64,000 bases of DNA. It comes from Streptomyces sp. NBC_01445. GTDB lineage: Bacteria; Actinomycetota; Actinomycetes; Streptomycetales; Streptomycetaceae. The stretch is from NCBI RefSeq assembly GCF_035918235.1, contig NZ_CP109485.1, positions 5,332,001 to 5,396,000 on the forward strand, written 5' to 3'. Positions 9,491 to 18,157 of the stretch are shown here, in pieces (the first letter of the stretch is position 1; each line of letters opens with the position of its first letter). The notes under the pieces are model-generated. The model saw only the letters and a list, made by a program, of their open reading frames with translations. It ran no database searches and had not been told where the DNA came from. Both the position numbers and the translations under genes were made by a program.

Positions 9491-9740
9491 CTGCTTTTTG
9501 GGTGATGCTTGTCTCGTGGTTCTCCTGCGTCTGGTGCCGGGGGTGTGTGTCTCCTGCCGCCGGCTCGTGCGCCGGTCGGCTCTGAGGAGCGAGGGTTGGC
9601 TGACTCCGAAGGGCGTCAGTGGACTGCCACTGATCCGTCTGCACTGATCCGTCCTGACGGCGACTCGCACTCCGCGAAACCTGCCAAACGTATGTATGTC
9701 GGGGTGTCGCACGGGTGCCGACCGGGCTGCGGTGCATCGT

Positions 9741-9754
9741 GTTTCACGTGAAAC
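9741..9754. other. parS: parS site (perfect)
   Basis: GTTTCACGTGAAAC, the 14-bp ParB-binding palindrome of Streptomyces, upstream of parA between the rsmG terminator and the parA start. Confidence 0.93.
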
Positions 9755-9849
9755 GTCGCTCACTGCTGCATGGCATCATCAGTCGCGGTCGCGCCGCGGC
9801 TGCACCCCGCGACCGCAGGCCTCTCGGATCCCTCGAATCGGGCACGGAG

Positions 9850-9858
9850 TTGTCCACA
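9850..9858 (+). promoter_or_regulatory. Perfect DnaA box upstream of parA
   Basis: TTGTCCACA, 55 bp before the chosen parA start; TCCACAG follows at 9871. Position would allow DnaA to influence parAB transcription; this is inference. Confidence 0.7.
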
Positions 9859-9912
9859 GAGGCCGTTTCCTCCACAGAAGACAGGGCCTCGCTGGTTCAC
9901 GACCCCGAAAGC

Positions 9913-10989
9913 ATGGGAGGCTCTGTTCATTGCGAGCCTGAAGTCGAGGAGAGTGAATCCTTGCGGTCCGACGCCAACATCGCGGGACCGATGACCGATC
10001 CGGTCCCCGGTCCCCGTACCGAGTCGGTGGGGGAGGATGTTTCACGTGAAACACCGCCTCCGATGGACGACACCCCTATCGGTCGTGCTGCCCAGCTGGC
10101 GGTAGAAGCTCTTGGTCGCGCAGGCGAGGGCCTGCCGCGACCTGAGCAGACCCGCGTCATGGTGGTTGCCAACCAGAAGGGCGGGGTCGGCAAGACCACC
10201 ACAACGGTCAACCTTGCCGCTTCGCTGGCACTGCACGGTGCCCGCGTCCTGGTGATTGACCTGGATCCACAGGGCAACGCCTCCACGGCTCTGGGTATCG
10301 ACCATCATGCCGAAGTACCTTCGATCTACGACGTGTTGGTCGAGAGCAAGCCGCTCTCCGAAGTCGTACAGCCCGTGGTCGATGTGGAGGGCCTCTTCTG
10401 CGCCCCCGCCACCATCGACCTCGCCGGTGCGGAGATCGAGCTGGTCTCGCTGGTGGCCCGCGAGAGCAGACTGCAGCGCGCGATCCAGGCGTATGAGCAG
10501 CCCTTGGACTACATCCTCATCGACTGCCCTCCATCGCTCGGCCTGCTGACGGTCAACGCTCTGGTCGCCGGCGCCGAGGTGCTGATCCCGATCCAGTGCG
10601 AGTACTACGCGCTGGAGGGCCTGGGGCAGCTCCTGCGCAACGTGGATCTCGTGCGCGGGCATCTGAACCCGGATCTGCATGTGTCGACCATCCTGCTCAC
10701 GATGTACGACGGCCGCACCCGGCTGGCGTCGCAGGTCGCCGACGAGGTCCGGAGCCACTTCGGCGAAGAGGTCCTACGGACGAGCATCCCGCGCTCCGTG
10801 CGGATCTCCGAGGCCCCGAGCTATGGGCAGACCGTGCTCACCTACGATCCGGGATCGAGCGGTGCGCTCTCCTACCTCGAGGCGGCGCGGGAGATGGCGC
10901 TGCGCGGGGTCGGTATCCGCTACGACGCTCAGCACGCCCATACGGGCACTCAACTTGACCAGCACAGCACGGTGGAGGGTATCCAGTGA
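9913..10989 (+). CDS. parA: Chromosome partitioning ATPase ParA
   Basis: From the ATG at 9913, 358 residues beginning [19 protein letters not shown]. The deviant Walker [11 protein letters not shown], switch I region DLDPQGNAS and Walker B-like [10 protein letters not shown] mark it as a ParA/Soj ATPase. In Streptomyces it organises ParB-origin complexes along sporogenic hyphae. I chose this start because it matches the N-terminus I remember for Streptomyces ParA; the frame is open to GTG-type codons back to 9715 and the ribosome site is weak (GAAAG). The acidic N-tail holds VSRET, encoded by a perfect parS. The stop overlaps the parB GTG by 4 bp. Confidence 0.93.
   Translation: MGGSVHCEPEVEESESLRSDANIAGPMTDPVPGPRTESVGEDVSRETPPPMDDTPIGRAAQLAVEALGRAGEGLPRPEQTRVMVVANQKGGVGKTTTTVNLAASLALHGARVLVIDLDPQGNASTALGIDHHAEVPSIYDVLVESKPLSEVVQPVVDVEGLFCAPATIDLAGAEIELVSLVARESRLQRAIQAYEQPLDYILIDCPPSLGLLTVNALVAGAEVLIPIQCEYYALEGLGQLLRNVDLVRGHLNPDLHVSTILLTMYDGRTRLASQVADEVRSHFGEEVLRTSIPRSVRISEAPSYGQTVLTYDPGSSGALSYLEAAREMALRGVGIRYDAQHAHTGTQLDQHSTVEGIQ
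10039..10052. other. parS: parS site (perfect), inside parA
   Basis: GTTTCACGTGAAAC within parA, read as codons Val-Ser-Arg-Glu-Thr in the ParA N-terminal tail. Confidence 0.93.
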
Positions 10990-12089
10990 GTGAGCGACGG
11001 AGGGGACTGGGCCGTGGCCTCGGCGCACTGATTCCAGCAGCCCCCACCCCCGACAAGACGGCACCGGCCAGCGCGATGGGAGGTGCCTCCAGCTCGCCCT
11101 CCGCCGGACCCGTCCTGACGGCGGAGCGCGGAGTGGCGGCGGCGAAGGTTGCCTCCCTTCCGCAGCCCCAGGTTTCACATGAAACAGGGGACTCGTTCGG
11201 CGGCTCTGTGGAAGCTCCGGAGACGTCGGCGGGAGCGTACTTCGCCGAGCTTCCGATTGACGCCATCACGCCCAACCCGCGGCAGCCGCGCGAGGTTTTC
11301 GACGAGGACGCCCTCGCCGAGCTCGTCACCTCGATCAAGGAAGTCGGGCTTCTCCAGCCCGTCGTCGTACGGCAGCTGAGCTCGTCGCGCTTCGAGCTCA
11401 TCATGGGCGAGCGTCGCTGGCGCGCCTGCCGCGAGGCCGGTCTGGAGCGCATTCCGGCGATCGTCCGGGCGACGGACGACGAGAAGCTTCTCCTCGACGC
11501 GCTCCTGGAGAACCTGCACCGCGCTCAGCTGAACCCGCTGGAAGAGGCAGCCGCCTATGACCAGTTGCTGAAGGATTTCAACTGCACGCACGACCAGCTG
11601 GCCGACCGGATCGGCCGTTCGCGGCCGCAGGTCTCCAACACGCTGCGGCTCCTGAAGCTCTCTCCAGCCGTTCAGCGCCGGGTGGCCGCGGGCGTGCTTT
11701 CGGCCGGGCATGCGCGTGCCCTGCTCTCTGTGGAGGACTCGGAGGAGCAGGACCGTCTCGCTCACCGGATCGTCGCCGAAGGGCTCTCGGTGCGGGCCGT
11801 CGAGGAGATCGTGACCCTGATGGGCTCACACCCGACGAGCACGGCGCGCGCCAAGGGTCCGCGGGCCGGAGCTCGTCTCTCGCCGGCGCTCAGCGAACTT
11901 GCCACGCGGCTCTCCGACCGGTTCGAAACGCGGGTGAAGGTCGACCTCGGGCAGAAGAAGGGCAAGATCGTCGTCGAGTTCGCCTCGATGGACGATCTGG
12001 AGCGCATCCTCGGTCAGCTCGCTCCGGGTGAGGGGCCCGTCCTCCAGCATGGAGCGGCGGCGGACGAGGACCAGGAGAACGAGGTCTAG
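10986..12089 (+). CDS. parB: Chromosome partitioning CTPase/DNA-binding protein ParB
   Basis: 367 residues from GTG. The N-terminus [17 protein letters not shown] is the ParA-contacting Lys/Arg-Gly segment. The CTPase domain (about 75-185) has PNPRQPRE, the GERRWRA box and [14 protein letters not shown]; a helix-turn-helix region ([21 protein letters not shown], split by two helices) reads parS; the C-terminal region dimerises. ParB spreads from parS sites such as the fourteen in this window and loads condensin at the origin. A near-parS at 11172 lies in the gene. Confidence 0.97.
   Translation: MSERRRGLGRGLGALIPAAPTPDKTAPASAMGGASSSPSAGPVLTAERGVAAAKVASLPQPQVSHETGDSFGGSVEAPETSAGAYFAELPIDAITPNPRQPREVFDEDALAELVTSIKEVGLLQPVVVRQLSSSRFELIMGERRWRACREAGLERIPAIVRATDDEKLLLDALLENLHRAQLNPLEEAAAYDQLLKDFNCTHDQLADRIGRSRPQVSNTLRLLKLSPAVQRRVAAGVLSAGHARALLSVEDSEEQDRLAHRIVAEGLSVRAVEEIVTLMGSHPTSTARAKGPRAGARLSPALSELATRLSDRFETRVKVDLGQKKGKIVVEFASMDDLERILGQLAPGEGPVLQHGAAADEDQENEV
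11172..11185. other. parS-like site with one mismatch, inside parB
   Basis: GTTTCACATGAAAC, one base from parS (G to A at position 8). It is read as Val-Ser-His-Glu-Thr in ParB, where the perfect site would give Arg for His. Confidence 0.7.
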
Positions 12090-12127
12090 GGGAACGGGGG
12101 TTGGTCCCGTTCGACGTACGTCTCAGG

Positions 12128-12170
12128 AGAGCAGGCCGTGTCCGGTGTGTACCGGAACACGGCCTGCTCT
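12128..12170 (+). terminator. Terminator after parB
   Basis: Long inverted repeat with AGAGCAGGCCGTGT / ACACGGCCTGCTCT outer arms and CCGG/CCGG inner pairs, followed by TTGCTTTCT, 38 bp after parB. Confidence 0.85.
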
Positions 12171-12264
12171 TTGCTTTCTGGCGGTATCGATGGAATCGCT
12201 TCGTGGATACGATGCGACGGGGTAGAGCGCACCCCTCAAAGTCACCTCATGCGGGAGGCGGGTC

Positions 12265-12522
12265 ATGCAATCGGTGAGTCGTGCCGGGCTGATGACCGCG
12301 GGTCTCGGGCTGGGCGCGGTCGGCGGGTTCGTCGGCAGCCTGCTCAGGGAACGGAGCGCTCTGACAGCCGCCCGTGACGCGGCGGGCGAAGGAAGTGAGG
12401 ATCTGCCTTCATGGGGCGTCGGCTCGTACCGCTCACACTGGACAACCTTCCGGACCTTCCCAAGCGTTGCCGGTCGTGTGTCTTCTGGGAGCTGGATCCG
12501 GTCAGCGGCCAAGCCGCGATAG
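12265..12522 (+). CDS. Small hypothetical membrane-anchored protein overlapping the next gene
   Basis: An 85-residue frame starting MQSVSRAGLMTAGLGLGAVG with one hydrophobic helix (about 8-27), then a polar tail. A strong GGGAGG lies 6 nt before the ATG and the third codon positions of the first 45 codons are mostly G/C, both arguing for a true gene. The last 112 nt overlap the acetyltransferase gene in another frame, and that part of the protein looks like a shadow (GSYRSHWTTFRT), so the true gene may have a read-through tail. I recognise no family. Confidence 0.45.
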   Translation: MQSVSRAGLMTAGLGLGAVGGFVGSLLRERSALTAARDAAGEGSEDLPSWGVGSYRSHWTTFRTFPSVAGRVSSGSWIRSAAKPR

Positions 12523-13028
12523 AGGCAGGCACTCCGGAGCTGGAGAAGGAGGCCTGGATCTCGGCTGTCCTTCTGGAATGGGGTTCCTGCGGACGGGTCG
12601 TCTACGTGGACGATGTTCCGGTCGGCTTCGTGCTCTACGCGCCGCCGGCGTACGTCCCCCGCTCGACCGCTTTCCCCACGAGCCCGGTCTCCCCCGATGC
12701 CGTGCAGCTGATGACGGCGTGGATCATGCCCGGCTATCAAGGGCAGGGGCTCGGCCGGGTGATCGTGCAGACCGTCGCCAAGGATCTGCTGCGCAGGGGG
12801 TTCAAGGCGATCGAGGCGTTCGGCGATGCGCAGTGGAAGGAGCCTGCCTGCATGCTGCCCGCAGACCATCTGCTGGCCGTGGGCTTCAAGACCGTGCGTC
12901 CTCACCCCTCTTATCCGCGCCTCCGCCTTGAGTTGCGTACGACGCTCTCGTGGAAGGAGGACGTCGAGCTCGCCCTGGACCGGCTCCTCGGAGCGGTGCA
13001 GAAGGAACCGGCACTCCGTCCTCTGTGA
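12411..13028 (+). CDS. GNAT-family N-acetyltransferase
   Basis: 205 residues, MGRRLVPLTLDNLPDLPKRC. The acetyl-CoA loop appears as MPGYQGQGLGRVIVQTV (about 108-124), with the preceding strand LMTAWI, so the fold is GNAT; the substrate is unknown. The neighbouring parB and trxA genes are conserved in actinobacteria, but mycobacteria have cwlM at this spot, so no role in segregation should be read from position alone. AGGAT is 8-12 nt before the ATG. It converges on trxA. Confidence 0.85.
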   Translation: MGRRLVPLTLDNLPDLPKRCRSCVFWELDPVSGQAAIEAGTPELEKEAWISAVLLEWGSCGRVVYVDDVPVGFVLYAPPAYVPRSTAFPTSPVSPDAVQLMTAWIMPGYQGQGLGRVIVQTVAKDLLRRGFKAIEAFGDAQWKEPACMLPADHLLAVGFKTVRPHPSYPRLRLELRTTLSWKEDVELALDRLLGAVQKEPALRPL

Positions 13029-13056
13029 GTCCCGATCCATCCGCTGCGGTCACGCA

Positions 13057-13086
13057 AACGGGCCAACCCGGTTGGGCTGGCCCGTT
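13057..13086. terminator. Bidirectional hairpin between the acetyltransferase gene and trxA
   Basis: AACGGGCCA and TGGCCCGTT arms around a 12-nt loop in the convergent gap; a perfect parS begins 4 bp later. Confidence 0.7.
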
Positions 13087-13089
13087 CGT

Positions 13090-13103
13090 GTTTCACGTGA
13101 AAC
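13090..13103. other. parS: parS site (perfect)
   Basis: GTTTCACGTGAAAC in the gap between the converging acetyltransferase gene and trxA. Confidence 0.93.
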
Positions 13104-13135
13104 ATCGCCGCTCCGCCGTGGAGCCGCATCGCCGA

Positions 13136-13468
13136 TCAGTTGGCGATGAAGTCCTCGAGGTCGCGCACGATGGCGGCCTTCGGCTTGGCGCCGACGATGG
13201 TCTTGGCGACCTCGCCACCCTGGTAGACGTTCAGCGTCGGGATCGACATGACGCCGTACTTCGCGGCGATGGCCGGGTTCTCGTCGATGTTGAGCTTGAC
13301 GACCTCGATCTTGTCGCCGTACTCGGCGGCGATCGCCTCGAGGGACGGCGCGATCTGGCGGCACGGTCCGCACCAGGCGGCCCAGAAGTCCACCAGTACG
13401 GGCTTGTCGCTCTTGAGGACGTCCTCGTCGAAGGAAGCGTCGGTCACGTTCTTGAGGTTGCCGGCCAC
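13136..13468 (-). CDS. trxA: Thioredoxin
   Basis: 110 residues with the active site WAAWCGPCRQIAP at about 29-41 and the cis-Pro region SIPTLNVYQGG. The usual thioredoxin length. It reduces protein disulfides using electrons from the upstream TrxB, with which it forms an operon (gap about 40 bp). Confidence 0.97.
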   Translation of the reverse strand: MAGNLKNVTDASFDEDVLKSDKPVLVDFWAAWCGPCRQIAPSLEAIAAEYGDKIEVVKLNIDENPAIAAKYGVMSIPTLNVYQGGEVAKTIVGAKPKAAIVRDLEDFIAN

Positions 13469-13507
13469 GGCAGGCTCCTTAGCTACTTTGGTGATGAGGG
13501 TGTGAGT

Positions 13508-14470
13508 TCAGACGGCGGCGGCCGCGGCGGACTCGCTGTCGGTGAGAGCGGCGAGGAAGCGCTCGGCGTCGAGTGCGGCGGAGCAGCCGGTGCCTGCCGC
13601 GGTGATCGCCTGTCGGTAGGTGTGGTCGACGACGTCACCGGCACCGAAGACACCGGTCAGGTTCGTCCGGGTGGAGGGGGCCTCGACCTTCAGGTAGCCC
13701 TCGTCGTCCAGCTCGAGCTGGCCCTTGAAGAGCTCGGTGCGCGGGTCGTGGCCGATCGCGATGAACAGGCCGGTGACCGGGAGCTCGGAGGTCTCACCCG
13801 TCTTGACGTTGCGCAGCGTCAGGTGCGAGAGCTTCTGGTCGCCGTGGACCTCGGCGATCTCGCTGTCCCAGGCGAACTTGATCTTCGGGTCGGCGAAGGC
13901 GCGCTCCTGCATGGCCTTGGAGGCACGCAGGGTGTCGCGGCGGTGGACGATCGTCACGGACTTGGCGAAGCGGGAGAGGAAGGTGGCCTCCTCCATCGCG
14001 GTGTCACCGCCGCCGATCACGGCGATGTCCTGGTCCTTGAAGAAGAAGCCGTCGCACGTCGCGCACCACGAGACACCGCGGCCGGAGAGAGCGTCCTCGT
14101 TCGGCAGGCCGAGCTTGCGGTGCTGGGAGCCGGTCGTGACGATGACGGCCTTCGCGCGGTGCACGGTGCCCGCCGTGTCGGTGACGGTCTTGATCTCGCC
14201 CGTCAGGTCTACGGAGATGACGTCGTCCGGGACCAGCTCGGCTCCGAAGCGCTCGGCCTGGGCGCGCATGTTGTCCATGAGCTCGGGGCCCATGATGCCG
14301 TCCTGGAAGCCGGGGAAGTTTTCCACCTCGGTGGTGTTCATCAGGGCACCGCCGGCGGTGACAGCACCCTCGAACACCAGCGGCTTCAGCGACGCGCGTG
14401 CGGTGTACAGGGCCGCCGTGTAACCGGCGGGCCCGGAGCCGATGATGATCACGTTACGGACGTCGCTCAC
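13508..14470 (-). CDS. trxB: Thioredoxin reductase
   Basis: 320 residues from the GTG at 14470 ([21 protein letters not shown]). It has the FAD loop GSGPAGY, the redox pair in WCATCDG (about 134-140), the NADPH loop [10 protein letters not shown] and the C-terminal FAD motif [16 protein letters not shown]. It passes electrons from NADPH to TrxA. The frame is open upstream but conserved sequence begins here. A sigma-R type promoter lies 73-100 bp upstream, in line with thiol-stress induction known for the Streptomyces trxBA operon. Confidence 0.96.
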   Translation of the reverse strand: MSDVRNVIIIGSGPAGYTAALYTARASLKPLVFEGAVTAGGALMNTTEVENFPGFQDGIMGPELMDNMRAQAERFGAELVPDDVISVDLTGEIKTVTDTAGTVHRAKAVIVTTGSQHRKLGLPNEDALSGRGVSWCATCDGFFFKDQDIAVIGGGDTAMEEATFLSRFAKSVTIVHRRDTLRASKAMQERAFADPKIKFAWDSEIAEVHGDQKLSHLTLRNVKTGETSELPVTGLFIAIGHDPRTELFKGQLELDDEGYLKVEAPSTRTNLTGVFGAGDVVDHTYRQAITAAGTGCSAALDAERFLAALTDSESAAAAAV

Positions 14471-14542
14471 GGCTTGATTCCTCGTCTCTGCGGGACTGCT
14501 GCGTACTGCCGGGGGAGCCCGTCTCCGGACTCTCACCCCACC

Positions 14543-14570
14543 CAACGGATCCTACGGGGCGCGCATTCCC
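14543..14570 (-). promoter_or_regulatory. Sigma-R type promoter of trxBA
   Basis: On the minus strand GGGAAT, then 17 nt, then CGTTGG. This is an exact match to GGAAT-N18-GTT, the published consensus for the thiol-stress sigma factor SigR, whose classic target is trxB. Confidence 0.85.
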
Positions 14571-14612
14571 GCCGTGTCCGGGAGCACACGCGAAGTGTGC
14601 CCCCGTGTGGAG

Positions 14613-15569
14613 TCAGCGCCGCGCGTAGGAGTGGGTCAGCAGCAGTTTGCCGGGAGCCGAGGACGGCTGCTTCACACATGTCGCGTCGATGACGTAGGCC
14701 GAAACCTGGGCAGGATCCGACTGGTGAGGCAACACGACGAGGTAGGCGGTGGTGCCCTTGTAGTCTCCTCGCTCCATGGCGAGGGCGGGCGTCTCACGGC
14801 CGGTGCCCCGCTGTATGCAGTCCGGCACCACGATGGTCTTCCCTCGCATCGGGGAGTTCGTCCGGGGGGTCTTCGGTCCGGACTGCTCGATGTCGAGGGA
14901 CGGCTTGGACGTCGACGAGTCGGACGGCGCGGAGGATTTCTCCGTCAGAAGGCTCTGCACCTGGTTCTCGAGCTTGCTCTCGGAGAAGGAGAGTGCGGAG
15001 CTCGCCTGACGGGGCGTGCCGGTCTCGGGAGCACCGGTGGGTGTGCTGCCCCCGTTCTGCAGGAGTAGGACTCCCAGGCCGATCGAGGCCGCCGTGAAGA
15101 CGGCTCCGAGCGCGGCGCCCCGACGGCGCCGGTTGCGCGTCCGGCTGCCCCGCCCTGGACCTGTCGTGGCATGGGGATGACCGGAAGGGCGGTCCGCGGG
15201 GGCGGTCGGCGAGTCGGCCGGCGTCGTCTCAGGCGTTGTTTCACGTGAAACAGGCGCCGCGGCCTGTGCTTCGGCTTCCGCTTCGGCCTTGTGCTCGGTG
15301 TAGGCCGGTGCCTGCGTGTCGAGTAGTGCCTCCGCGGCGAGCGCGGCGTCGATGCGGCCCGCGATGTCGGCAGGCATGTGCGGCGGGCCTGGAAGCGTGC
15401 CGAGCGTGCCACGGATCTCCTCCAGGGAGGCGTAGACGTCGGCACACAGCTCACAGCTCTTCAGGTGCTCCCGTACCTGCTGTGTGCGGGAAGGAGAGAG
15501 GAGGCCCTCGGTGAGTTCGGAGATCTCGGCGATCTCGGGGTGCTCGGCCGTGTCGGTCGTGGATGTCAC
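14613..15569 (-). CDS. Membrane anti-sigma factor with zinc-finger motif (partner of the ECF sigma factor)
   Basis: 318 residues from GTG. The N-terminal cytoplasmic domain has HLKSCELCADVY (HxxxCxxC, about 35-46), the zinc-binding anti-sigma motif. A polar stretch then leads to one transmembrane helix, GAALGAVFTAASIGLGVLLL (about 150-169), and an extracytoplasmic C-terminal domain of about 145 residues. It overlaps the sigma gene by 4 bp (GTGA). A perfect parS is built into the linker codons (VSRET). It should hold the sigma factor inactive at the membrane; the signal is unknown. Confidence 0.88.
   Translation of the reverse strand: MTSTTDTAEHPEIAEISELTEGLLSPSRTQQVREHLKSCELCADVYASLEEIRGTLGTLPGPPHMPADIAGRIDAALAAEALLDTQAPAYTEHKAEAEAEAQAAAPVSRETTPETTPADSPTAPADRPSGHPHATTGPGRGSRTRNRRRRGAALGAVFTAASIGLGVLLLQNGGSTPTGAPETGTPRQASSALSFSESKLENQVQSLLTEKSSAPSDSSTSKPSLDIEQSGPKTPRTNSPMRGKTIVVPDCIQRGTGRETPALAMERGDYKGTTAYLVVLPHQSDPAQVSAYVIDATCVKQPSSAPGKLLLTHSYARR
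15238..15251. other. parS: parS site (perfect), inside the anti-sigma gene
   Basis: GTTTCACGTGAAAC, read on the minus strand as Val-Ser-Arg-Glu-Thr in the linker of the anti-sigma factor. Confidence 0.93.
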
Positions 15570-16291
15570 GCTCGCCCACCTCCGCCCTTCACGGCAGCTG
15601 AATCATTTGGTCCTGCCCCGTCCCGGGGCCCTGCTGCCGGTGGGACGGATGTCCCCTGCGTCCGGTTCCTTCCGGGCGCTTCCGGGGGCGGGTTCCTGCC
15701 ACTCTCGCTCTCGCCGTTGTCGGTCCGCAGATGGGTGACCAACGGCAGGAGTCTGGCTCTGCCGCGCGCGCAGCGGCTCTTGATCGTGCCGGTGGGAACG
15801 CCGAGAACGCGGGCCGCCTCGGCCACCGGGTAGCCCTGCATGTCGACCAGGACGAGCGCGGCCCGCTGGTCGACGGGAAGGGTGCCCAGCGCTTCGAAGA
15901 GCTCGCGGTGGAGGTCGTTGCGTTCGGCGGGAGCGGCCGCGGACTCGTGAGGTTCGAGGAGCTGCTCCAGGCGCTCCGCGTCCTCGACCGGAGAGGTCTT
16001 CCGCGATGCGGCCTTGCGGGCCCGGTCGAGGCAGGCGTTCACAGTGATGCGGTGCAGCCAGGTCGTGACGGCGGACTGTCCGCGGAAGGTGTGCGCCGCC
16101 CGGTAGGCGGAGACCAGGGCGTCCTGGACGGCGTCGGCGGCTTCCTCCCGGTCTCCCAGGGTGCGCAGGGCCACGGCCCAGAGCCGGTCACGATGGCGGC
16201 GCACGAGCTCGCCGAAGGCGTCCTTGTCACCCGCGACATGGCGGGTGAGGAGGTCCTGATCGCTTGCTTCGCCGTAGGTGGCGTCGTCCAC
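15566..16291 (-). CDS. sigM: ECF RNA polymerase sigma factor, SigM-type by synteny
   Basis: 241 residues from GTG. Region 2 is seen in DAFGELVRRHRDRLWAVALRTLGDREEAADAVQDALVSAYR (split here from about 22 on) and region 4 in LGTLPVDQRAALVLVDMQGYPVAEAA followed by GVPTGTIKSRCARGRARL. A polar tail of about 60 residues follows region 4. The order sigma, anti-sigma, trxB, trxA with murJ upstream equals that of mycobacterial sigM, hence the symbol. Its own anti-sigma gene follows with a 4-bp overlap. Confidence 0.9.
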   Translation of the reverse strand: MDDATYGEASDQDLLTRHVAGDKDAFGELVRRHRDRLWAVALRTLGDREEAADAVQDALVSAYRAAHTFRGQSAVTTWLHRITVNACLDRARKAASRKTSPVEDAERLEQLLEPHESAAAPAERNDLHRELFEALGTLPVDQRAALVLVDMQGYPVAEAARVLGVPTGTIKSRCARGRARLLPLVTHLRTDNGESESGRNPPPEAPGRNRTQGTSVPPAAGPRDGAGPNDSAAVKGGGGRA

Positions 16292-16319
16292 TTTCGAACC
16301 CCCTCCCCCAGGTGAGCCC

Positions 16320-18038
16320 TCAGCCGGTGAACTTCACGTCGGTGAGAGCCTGCTTGTAACCCGCGCCGTAGTAACCGTCGGATCCGGACTGCGGCAGGGC
16401 AGTCATCCACAGGAGCACGTACCGCGTCTTCACCGGCTTGTCGGCCTCGATCTTGGCGGTGGTGCCCGTAGTGGTGTCCGTACCGATGCTCTTCATGGAG
16501 TCGATCGATGTCGTGGGCGACAGCGAATCGGTCGCGTACAGGGAGACCGTCGTGTGGTCGCCGCCGTACTGAAGAGCTATCGACGCGGCCGAGACGTCCT
16601 TGGCCGAGCCGAGGTCGTAGACGATGCCGACGCCGGGCTTGTAGGGCGCCAGCTTCGGGCCGTCGTTGTAGGTCTTGGTACGCCAGAAGGTCTTGCTGTC
16701 GCCGTCGTAGGTCTTCGCCACCTCACCCGGGGCCTGTGCCTCGCCCTTGACGACGTACTCCCTGGCGTCCTCGATGGCCATCGGCTTCGTGGGCTTGTGA
16801 TCGCCGCCCTTGTTGTTGCCGTCGGTGTTGTGCGACGTGTTGGAGTCGCCCGACGTGCGGCGGTCCATCAGGGCTTCCGCGAGCTGCCAGCTGCCGAGGC
16901 CGAGGGCCACGATGAGCAATGCCGACACGGCCCACTTGAGCGCCTTGCCCGTCCGGCTCTGCAGCGGCGGCGGAGGCGCGGCCGGCATGGGCTGTGCCAC
17001 GCCGGGACGCGGGGCCGGACGGCCGTAGGTGCCCTGCTGGTAGGTCGTCCGCTGGTACTCCGCGGGGGCCGTGAAAACGGGCTCCGGGGGCCGGATGCGG
17101 GGCATCTCGCCGACGGCCTTCACCAGGTCCTCGGTCGTGGTGCACGGCGGATCCTGCCGCGACGCCGTTGCACCCTCGTTGACGAGCGCACGCATGGCCA
17201 GCTCGGACAGCCCGCGGTGCACTCCGGCCCGCACCTGGTCGGGCGCGATGAGGCCGATGTCCTTGGGCAGCCCGGACAGGCCGTACGCGTCGTCCTCGTA
17301 GGGCCAGCGTTGCGTCAGGGCGGCGTACAGGAGGGCACCGATCGCCTCGGTGTCCGTGCGCTGCGGTGTTTCCGAGATGATGCCGCGCAGGGCGGCGTTG
17401 ACGGCGAGGCCGCGGATGCGCCACTGGCCGGTCGAGGTGCGCAGCACCGCGCTCGGGGTGAGCCGCAGATGCGCGAGGCCCTCGCGGTGCGCGGCGGCCA
17501 TCGCATGGGAGACCTGGTTCACGAGTTGGTACGCCTCGTGCACCTCGAGGGGGCCCGAGGCGAGCAGCGCGGTCAGTTCCGTGGCATCGGGCAGCCACTC
17601 GTGCACCACGTAAACAAGGTCGTTCTCCTCAACCGCGTCCAGGACCTGGACGAATCGAGGGTCGCCGAGAAGCGCCGATGAGCGGGCCGCCGCGAGGACG
17701 GACCGTGCCCGCGGGTGGTCCGCGGGGAGCAGGTGCACCCCGACGGCCCGGCGGAGCTTCTCATCCACCGCGCGCCAGCTGCTGAATCCGTCCAGCCGGG
17801 TGACGCACTCCTCCAGGCGATAGCGTCTGGCGAGTTTGTGACCGCTGTGCAGCTCGGGGGGAGTGGACGAGCCGGGGCTCGTCGACCCGTCGGTGTCCTC
17901 CGCGTCCTCGTTCGCTGCCGTGTCCCGCTCCCGGGTCTGGGCCACCCCGTCGGCCGTGGTCTGCTCCGCTTTCGCGGTCAGTGGCTCGTCACCACTGTTG
18001 TCTGCCACGTCGACGGCAGCCGTACTCCGTTCCGCCAC
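16320..18038 (-). CDS. Membrane-bound protein-kinase-like protein (pseudokinase) with a C-terminal discoidin-like domain
   Basis: From the GTG at 18038, which has GGGGAGG upstream, 572 residues. After a disordered acidic tail (1-65) comes a kinase-like domain (about 70-325). The catalytic features are lost: the VAVK lysine region reads VGVHLL, the HRD loop reads HLRLTPSAV and the DFG region reads IRGLAV. Pro-rich linker, one transmembrane helix (KWAVSALLIVALGLGSWQL, about 380-398) and an exposed beta-rich domain resembling F5/8-type modules follow. Mycobacterial MviN carries a comparable pseudokinase fused to MurJ, which binds FhaA; here it is a separate gene directly downstream of murJ. A longer start at 18098 (GTG) is possible but lacks a ribosome site. 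Confidence 0.85.
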   Translation of the reverse strand: MAERSTAAVDVADNSGDEPLTAKAEQTTADGVAQTRERDTAANEDAEDTDGSTSPGSSTPPELHSGHKLARRYRLEECVTRLDGFSSWRAVDEKLRRAVGVHLLPADHPRARSVLAAARSSALLGDPRFVQVLDAVEENDLVYVVHEWLPDATELTALLASGPLEVHEAYQLVNQVSHAMAAAHREGLAHLRLTPSAVLRTSTGQWRIRGLAVNAALRGIISETPQRTDTEAIGALLYAALTQRWPYEDDAYGLSGLPKDIGLIAPDQVRAGVHRGLSELAMRALVNEGATASRQDPPCTTTEDLVKAVGEMPRIRPPEPVFTAPAEYQRTTYQQGTYGRPAPRPGVAQPMPAAPPPPLQSRTGKALKWAVSALLIVALGLGSWQLAEALMDRRTSGDSNTSHNTDGNNKGGDHKPTKPMAIEDAREYVVKGEAQAPGEVAKTYDGDSKTFWRTKTYNDGPKLAPYKPGVGIVYDLGSAKDVSAASIALQYGGDHTTVSLYATDSLSPTTSIDSMKSIGTDTTTGTTAKIEADKPVKTRYVLLWMTALPQSGSDGYYGAGYKQALTDVKFTG

Positions 18039-18157
18039 CGTCGTTCCTGCCTCCCCATCCGTTGCGCGCTCTGCGACGCCAAAGCCAATTGTGCCCACAG
18101 TCCGGCGATAAGCACGACACGCGGCAGCCCGCGATGGTTGTGCGGCCCGCCGGTCCG

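Larger units (their letters stand above)
9396..9912. promoter_or_regulatory. rsmG-parA intergenic region
   Basis: 517 bp holding an rsmG terminator, a perfect parS at 9741, a perfect DnaA box at 9850 and presumably the parAB promoters. The parA frame stays open up to 9715, so a longer ParA cannot be fully excluded. Confidence 0.7.
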
